Assembly (NCBI RefSeq): GCF_018139625.1
Contig: NZ_JAGSOH010000026.1
Location: 1-64,000, forward strand
DNA: 64,000 nucleotides
Source of the DNA: Actinospica acidithermotolerans
GTDB lineage: Bacteria; Actinomycetota; Actinomycetes; Streptomycetales; Catenulisporaceae
Direction of reading: 5' to 3'
Part shown: positions 60,986 to 64,000 of the stretch, piece by piece
How the letters are laid out: the number at the start of each line of letters is the position of its first letter
Numbering within the stretch: the stretch's first letter is position 1
Notes under the pieces: generated by a model
What the model was told of the DNA's origin: nothing
The model's database searches: none
What the model saw: only the letters and a program-made list of their open reading frames with translations
Program-made: the position numbers and the translations under genes

Positions 60986-61549
60986 TCAGACGGGCAGGGG
61001 CGAGGCGGCGATGTCGGCTATGGACCTGTCGACGAACTGAGCCAACTGGTCGGCGGAGTCCGGGGTCAGGCGGTAGAAGCCCTGAAGGCTGAGGGAGCGT
61101 TCGAGGCGGCCGTCGACCACGTATTTCAAGCCACGGGTCTGGCCGCGGCGGTTGCGCCAGGTCAGGCCTTCGAGCATGTCGCCGGGCAGCGGCATGTCGA
61201 AGGTGACCGGGGTCGCGTCGACGTGTACTGCCGTGGCGCCGCAGCCGTCGGCGCCGAGCATCGCCCACGCGCCGTGGCCGGGGTGCTTGGGGTCGCGCCA
61301 CGTGGCCGGGGCCGTGCCGCAGCAATCGCGACGTTCCATGTCGATCACGCGCATGCGGCTCACCACGTACACGACGCACTTCTTGACATGCAGCGCGTAC
61401 ACCTCGTCTCCGGGCTGGGCGCCGGACCAGGCCGGCAGAGACGAGTGGACTCCGCTGAAGGCGACCGGCGGACGGTCGTTGACGCGGCCTTCCTTGCGCA
61501 GGGCGCGGCAGGTGTCGTGGGTCCACAGGACGGTGAAGGCATCAGACAT
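60986..61549 (-). CDS. hypothetical protein
   Basis: I do not recognise this 187-residue soluble protein. The N-terminal third (FTVLWTHDTCRALRKEGRVNDRPPVAFSGVHSSLPAWSGAQPGDEVYALHVKKCVVYVVSRMRV) looks like a small beta-barrel domain, with paired Cys later (RRDCCGTAP). A C-terminal region reads GFYRLTPDSADQLAQFVDRSIADI. There is no signal peptide or membrane span. Codon use matches the neighbours and the ATG start is clean, so it is probably real. Confidence 0.65.
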   Translation of the reverse strand: MSDAFTVLWTHDTCRALRKEGRVNDRPPVAFSGVHSSLPAWSGAQPGDEVYALHVKKCVVYVVSRMRVIDMERRDCCGTAPATWRDPKHPGHGAWAMLGADGCGATAVHVDATPVTFDMPLPGDMLEGLTWRNRRGQTRGLKYVVDGRLERSLSLQGFYRLTPDSADQLAQFVDRSIADIAASPLPV

Positions 61550-61619
61550 GCCGCGATCGTATGAGGCGGGTCTGACAGGACACTGGGTTGTGGGGGTTCG
61601 GTCGGGCGCTGCCTCGCGG

Positions 61620-63458
61620 CTAGGCGGACACCGGTTTGCCGTTGCGGGTGGGGCCGTAGGCCGAGCCCGCGACGACGGCGGCCCAGTCGATCGTGAACGT
61701 GCAGATCCCGTCGTCGACCGCGACCGGGCGCGCTCTGCTGCCGGTGATGGTGACCACGTCGCCGGCGATGTTCTTCTCGTAGAACCACTGGGCGTCCTCG
61801 GTACGGCAGTGCACGCAGCCGTGCGAGTCGTCGTTGGCCGAGCCGATGTCCGGGTCCCACGGCGCCGCGTGCACGTACGTGCCGCTCCAGGTGATCTGGG
61901 TGGCCCAGTTGACGAAGTCGTCGTAGACGTCCCCTCCGCCGTAGTTGCCCTTCATCTCGACCGGGTTGCCCTTGCCGAGGACGGCCATCGTGCCGGTGTA
62001 GGTGACGAAGGTTTCGGACGAGGTGATCCCGGTGTCGATGGGGAAGGTCCTGATGGCCTGTCCGTTCTCGTAGCACGTGGCGCGGTAGCTGTCCTTGTCG
62101 ATGACCAGGCGCAGGTCGCGGTCGCTGATCGTGAACGCGTGGGCCGGGTAGTTCTCGGCGCCATACCGCTGGTCGCCGAGGTGCACGCCGTTGAGGTTGA
62201 ACGCGATGGACACCTGCGTGCCGGGTGCCCAGAACGTCTCGGGCCGCCAGTCGACGACCGCGCCGTTCGAGTCGTTGGACACCCAGTACCAGGCGCCGGT
62301 CACCGGCGGGTTCGTGGTGACGACGCAGGCCTTTTCGAACGCGGCCTTGTACTCGGCCGGAACCGAGCCGGTGAGGGTCACCCGGATGGGGTGCCCGACC
62401 CCGACCGTGGCTCCCCGCGGTGGAGCGACCGAAGCGATGCCGAGGGTCGCGGTGGGGGTGAGCGTCCTGAACGACGTGGTGACGGTGTGCTCGGTGCTGA
62501 GGGAGTTCAGCGTGTTGACCGTCAGGCGGTAATCGGTGTTCACGCCCAGCCCGCCGTCGAACACCCAGGAGTGCCGGTCGTTCGAGATCGTGCCGGCGGC
62601 CGGTTGGCCGGACAGTTGCACGGACGTGATCGCACCGCCGCTGACGTGCACGATTACCGGCTTCGAGGGGTCGATGCCGGTGGCGCCGTTCACGGGCACG
62701 GTGCTCACGGTCGGGGGCGGGGGCGTGGCGCTTCGGCGCGGACCCAGCGCGATACCGGCTGCTACCGCTCCGACGGTTGCGGCCGCGGCGCCGCCGACCC
62801 GGAGGATCGCGCGTCGCTCGGCGAGCGCGCGGACCGGTCCGCCGCCGCCAGCGGGAGGTGAGGGCGGGCCTGACGAGCCATTGGGCGGCGCGGCGGCCAT
62901 CCCCACCCCTCGGCCGCAGGTGACGCCGGCGGCTCCACTCAAGGCCACGTCCGGCCCGGACCCCGCGGCTGCTTCGGCCGCGTCGGCCGCCGTAGCCGTG
63001 TCGGTAGCGCCAGCAGTAGGCGTGCCGGTAGCGTCGGCCGCCGTAGCCGTGTCGGTAGCGCCAGCAGTAGGCGTGCCGGTGGCATCGGCCGCCGTAGCCG
63101 TGTCGGTAGCGCCAGCAGTAGGCGTGCCGGTAGCGTCGGCCGCCGTAGCCGTGTCGGTAGCGCCAGCAGTAGGCGTGCCGGTGGCATCGGCCGCCGCAGC
63201 CGTGGCGGTAGCGTCGGCCGCCGATTTGGATGCCGTCGAATCCGCTGCCGGCGGCCTGGGTTCGAGCTTCACGCTCTCGGCCCGGAGTTCGTCCGGCCTG
63301 GGGTCGAGCTTCACGTTCTCGGCCCGGAGTTCGTCCGGCCTGGGTTCGAGCTTCACGCTCTCGGCCCGGAGTTCGCCCGCACCTTTGTCGGCCGGCGTCG
63401 ATATGGGCCGGTCCGCGCCGGCATCCTCGCAGCCGGCCGTGCTCGTCGTGTTCGCCAT
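61620..63458 (-). CDS. L,D-transpeptidase with long repeat-rich N-terminal region
   Basis: This 612-residue enzyme forms 3-3 cross-links in peptidoglycan. The YkuD domain lies at the C-terminus, with the catalytic motif DDSHGCVHCR (His at about 546, Cys at about 548), preceded by Ig-like domains (about 245-440). A membrane helix at about 219-239 follows basic residues. Unusually, about 215 residues precede it: three DELRAESVKLEPRP-type 14-mers and four ADATGTPTAGATDTATA 17-mers, encoded by 42-bp and 51-bp DNA repeats. This would place a long, disordered, Ala/Thr-rich segment in the cytoplasm. Alternative upstream ATGs exist near 63506. Confidence 0.88.
   Translation of the reverse strand: MANTTSTAGCEDAGADRPISTPADKGAGELRAESVKLEPRPDELRAENVKLDPRPDELRAESVKLEPRPPAADSTASKSAADATATAAAADATGTPTAGATDTATAADATGTPTAGATDTATAADATGTPTAGATDTATAADATGTPTAGATDTATAADAAEAAAGSGPDVALSGAAGVTCGRGVGMAAAPPNGSSGPPSPPAGGGGPVRALAERRAILRVGGAAAATVGAVAAGIALGPRRSATPPPPTVSTVPVNGATGIDPSKPVIVHVSGGAITSVQLSGQPAAGTISNDRHSWVFDGGLGVNTDYRLTVNTLNSLSTEHTVTTSFRTLTPTATLGIASVAPPRGATVGVGHPIRVTLTGSVPAEYKAAFEKACVVTTNPPVTGAWYWVSNDSNGAVVDWRPETFWAPGTQVSIAFNLNGVHLGDQRYGAENYPAHAFTISDRDLRLVIDKDSYRATCYENGQAIRTFPIDTGITSSETFVTYTGTMAVLGKGNPVEMKGNYGGGDVYDDFVNWATQITWSGTYVHAAPWDPDIGSANDDSHGCVHCRTEDAQWFYEKNIAGDVVTITGSRARPVAVDDGICTFTIDWAAVVAGSAYGPTRNGKPVSA
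62985..63205. repeat. 51-bp coding minisatellite, four units
   Basis: The motif CGTAGCCGTGTCGGTAGCG recurs at 62991, 63042, 63093 and 63144, an exact 51-bp period, with a degenerate fifth copy. It encodes the Ala/Thr-rich 17-residue repeats of the L,D-transpeptidase. Confidence 0.88.
63253..63378. repeat. 42-bp coding minisatellite, three units
   Basis: GGCCTGGGTTCGAGCTTCAC-type units start at 63253, 63295 and 63337. They encode the 14-residue DELRAESVKLEPRP repeats near the N-terminus of the L,D-transpeptidase. Confidence 0.88.
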
Positions 63459-63702
63459 CCCGCGACCCTTCTTCCGCACCCGAGTCCTCGCCCGCGGATA
63501 GATCATCGTCAGCGTATTCAGTACTGATACGTCCTGGCACCCGCTCAGGTCCGGTCGGATGAACGCCACTTCGCCTCGCGCTGATGGGGAGTCAACTCGG
63601 CCCGCCGGCCGCATTCGCCCGACCGGGGGAGGCCCCACGCGGGCCGACGTGCCTCGTGCCGTCCTGCGAAAGCACTGGCCAACGCCATTGTTTGGCTAAT
63701 CC

Positions 63703-63731
63703 TTGACGGCAGTAGGAACTGTGCCTACTGT
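63703..63731 (+). promoter_or_regulatory. MFS transporter promoter with embedded palindrome
   Basis: TTGACG (63703-63708), a 17-nt spacer and TACTGT (63726-63731) form a good promoter. CAGTAGG-N7-CCTACTG (63710-63716/63724-63730) sits inside it and overlaps the -10, as expected for a repressor site. The rest of the 353-nt gap 63459-63811 holds nothing else that I recognise. Confidence 0.65.
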
Positions 63732-63811
63732 TTCCGGCACCAGGCGAACCGCCTTCGCGCTCGCGGGCACCGCACGCCCTCCCAGAACTTCGTTCGGAAG
63801 CGAGATTCAAC

Positions 63812-64000
63812 GTGGAATCCCAGTCATCCGGCACGTCCCCGACACCTTCATCCGCCCCCGAGGGGCGCGACACGCTGACCGGCTGGACGCTCGCCGCGGC
63901 CTGTGTGGCCGTGTGCGTCGCGCAGATCGCGCTCGCGATGCCGGCCACCCTCAACGGCCTGTTCCAGGCCGACCTGCATCCGGTCGGCACCCAGCTGACC
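63812..64000 (+). CDS. MFS transporter (3' partial)
   Basis: A plus frame opens at GTG 63812 and runs off the window without a stop. After a Ser/Pro-rich cytoplasmic start (ESQSSGTSPTPSSAPEGRDTL), a first membrane helix GWTLAAACVAVCVAQIALAM leads to PATLNGLFQADLHPVGTQLT, typical of the first loop of DHA-type major facilitator transporters. A strong promoter with an internal palindrome lies about 80 nt upstream. The substrate is unknown. Confidence 0.7.
   Translation, partial: MESQSSGTSPTPSSAPEGRDTLTGWTLAAACVAVCVAQIALAMPATLNGLFQADLHPVGTQLT

Overview
The window is 64 kb of very GC-rich, densely coding DNA. GTG and TTG starts are frequent and pair with AGGAG/GGAGG ribosome sites, and ATGA-type stop/start overlaps are common. 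The gene content includes TAT-exported enzymes, ROK and LacI sugar regulators, a membrane-fused ECF sigma factor, a 7Fe FdxA-type ferredoxin and PaaX. Together these point to the chromosome of a saprophytic, Streptomyces- or Catenulispora-like actinomycete; the family-level guess is inference only. No rRNA, tRNA, CRISPR array, transposase or integrase was recognised.

Layout. 0-3.2 kb: end of a nitrate/sulfonate-type (NMT1-like) importer operon with an exported beta-propeller lactonase, closed by a strong hairpin. 3.3-8.3 kb (minus): exported carboxylesterase, two tandem ceramidase-like metallohydrolases and a carboxymuconolactone-decarboxylase-like protein, divergent from a sugar-type ABC importer (8.7-11.9 kb) and next to a LysR gene. 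13.0-16.2 kb: GcvT-fold, FAD-oxidoreductase and SRPBCC genes. 17.4-19.7 kb: an ECF sigma factor fused to a zinc-finger segment, a membrane helix and a large extracellular domain. 19.7-21.4 kb: TetR/quinone-oxidoreductase pair. 21.6-30.7 kb: an arabinan-utilisation locus with a secreted GH54-CBM13(x3)-CBM42 arabinofuranosidase, LacI regulator, ABC importer and cytoplasmic GH51 arabinofuranosidase, with three copies of one LacI-type operator.

30.7-46.0 kb is the most interesting part. It carries a trimethylamine-dehydrogenase-like flavoprotein with both ETF subunits, a group-A FAD monooxygenase, DUF1028, an M20 amidohydrolase, aspartase, an APC permease, a cupin, a LysR regulator, a class-B flavin monooxygenase, a PuuC-like aldehyde dehydrogenase and RidA. 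Five promoters here share a palindromic ATCGAT-based operator (best copy GCATCGATTGAATCGATGC) placed 19-20 nt upstream of the -35 box. I propose one LysR-controlled catabolic regulon for an N-containing, probably N-alkylated, substrate that is imported, hydrolysed, dealkylated with electrons going to ETF, and oxidised through an aldehyde, with aspartate feeding to fumarate.

46-51 kb: HutD, a ROK regulator and a secreted GH3 beta-glucosidase. 51.2-59.8 kb: an aerobic benzoyl-CoA (box) cluster with boxC, boxB, benzoate-CoA ligase, a stand-alone NAD(P)H-ferredoxin reductase and 7Fe ferredoxin (apparently in place of BoxA), an amidohydrolase, a decayed boxD remnant, a 79-bp tandem repeat array and a PaaX-type regulator. 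59.8-64 kb: DUF1772/TetR pair, an unknown protein, a repeat-rich L,D-transpeptidase and the start of an MFS transporter.
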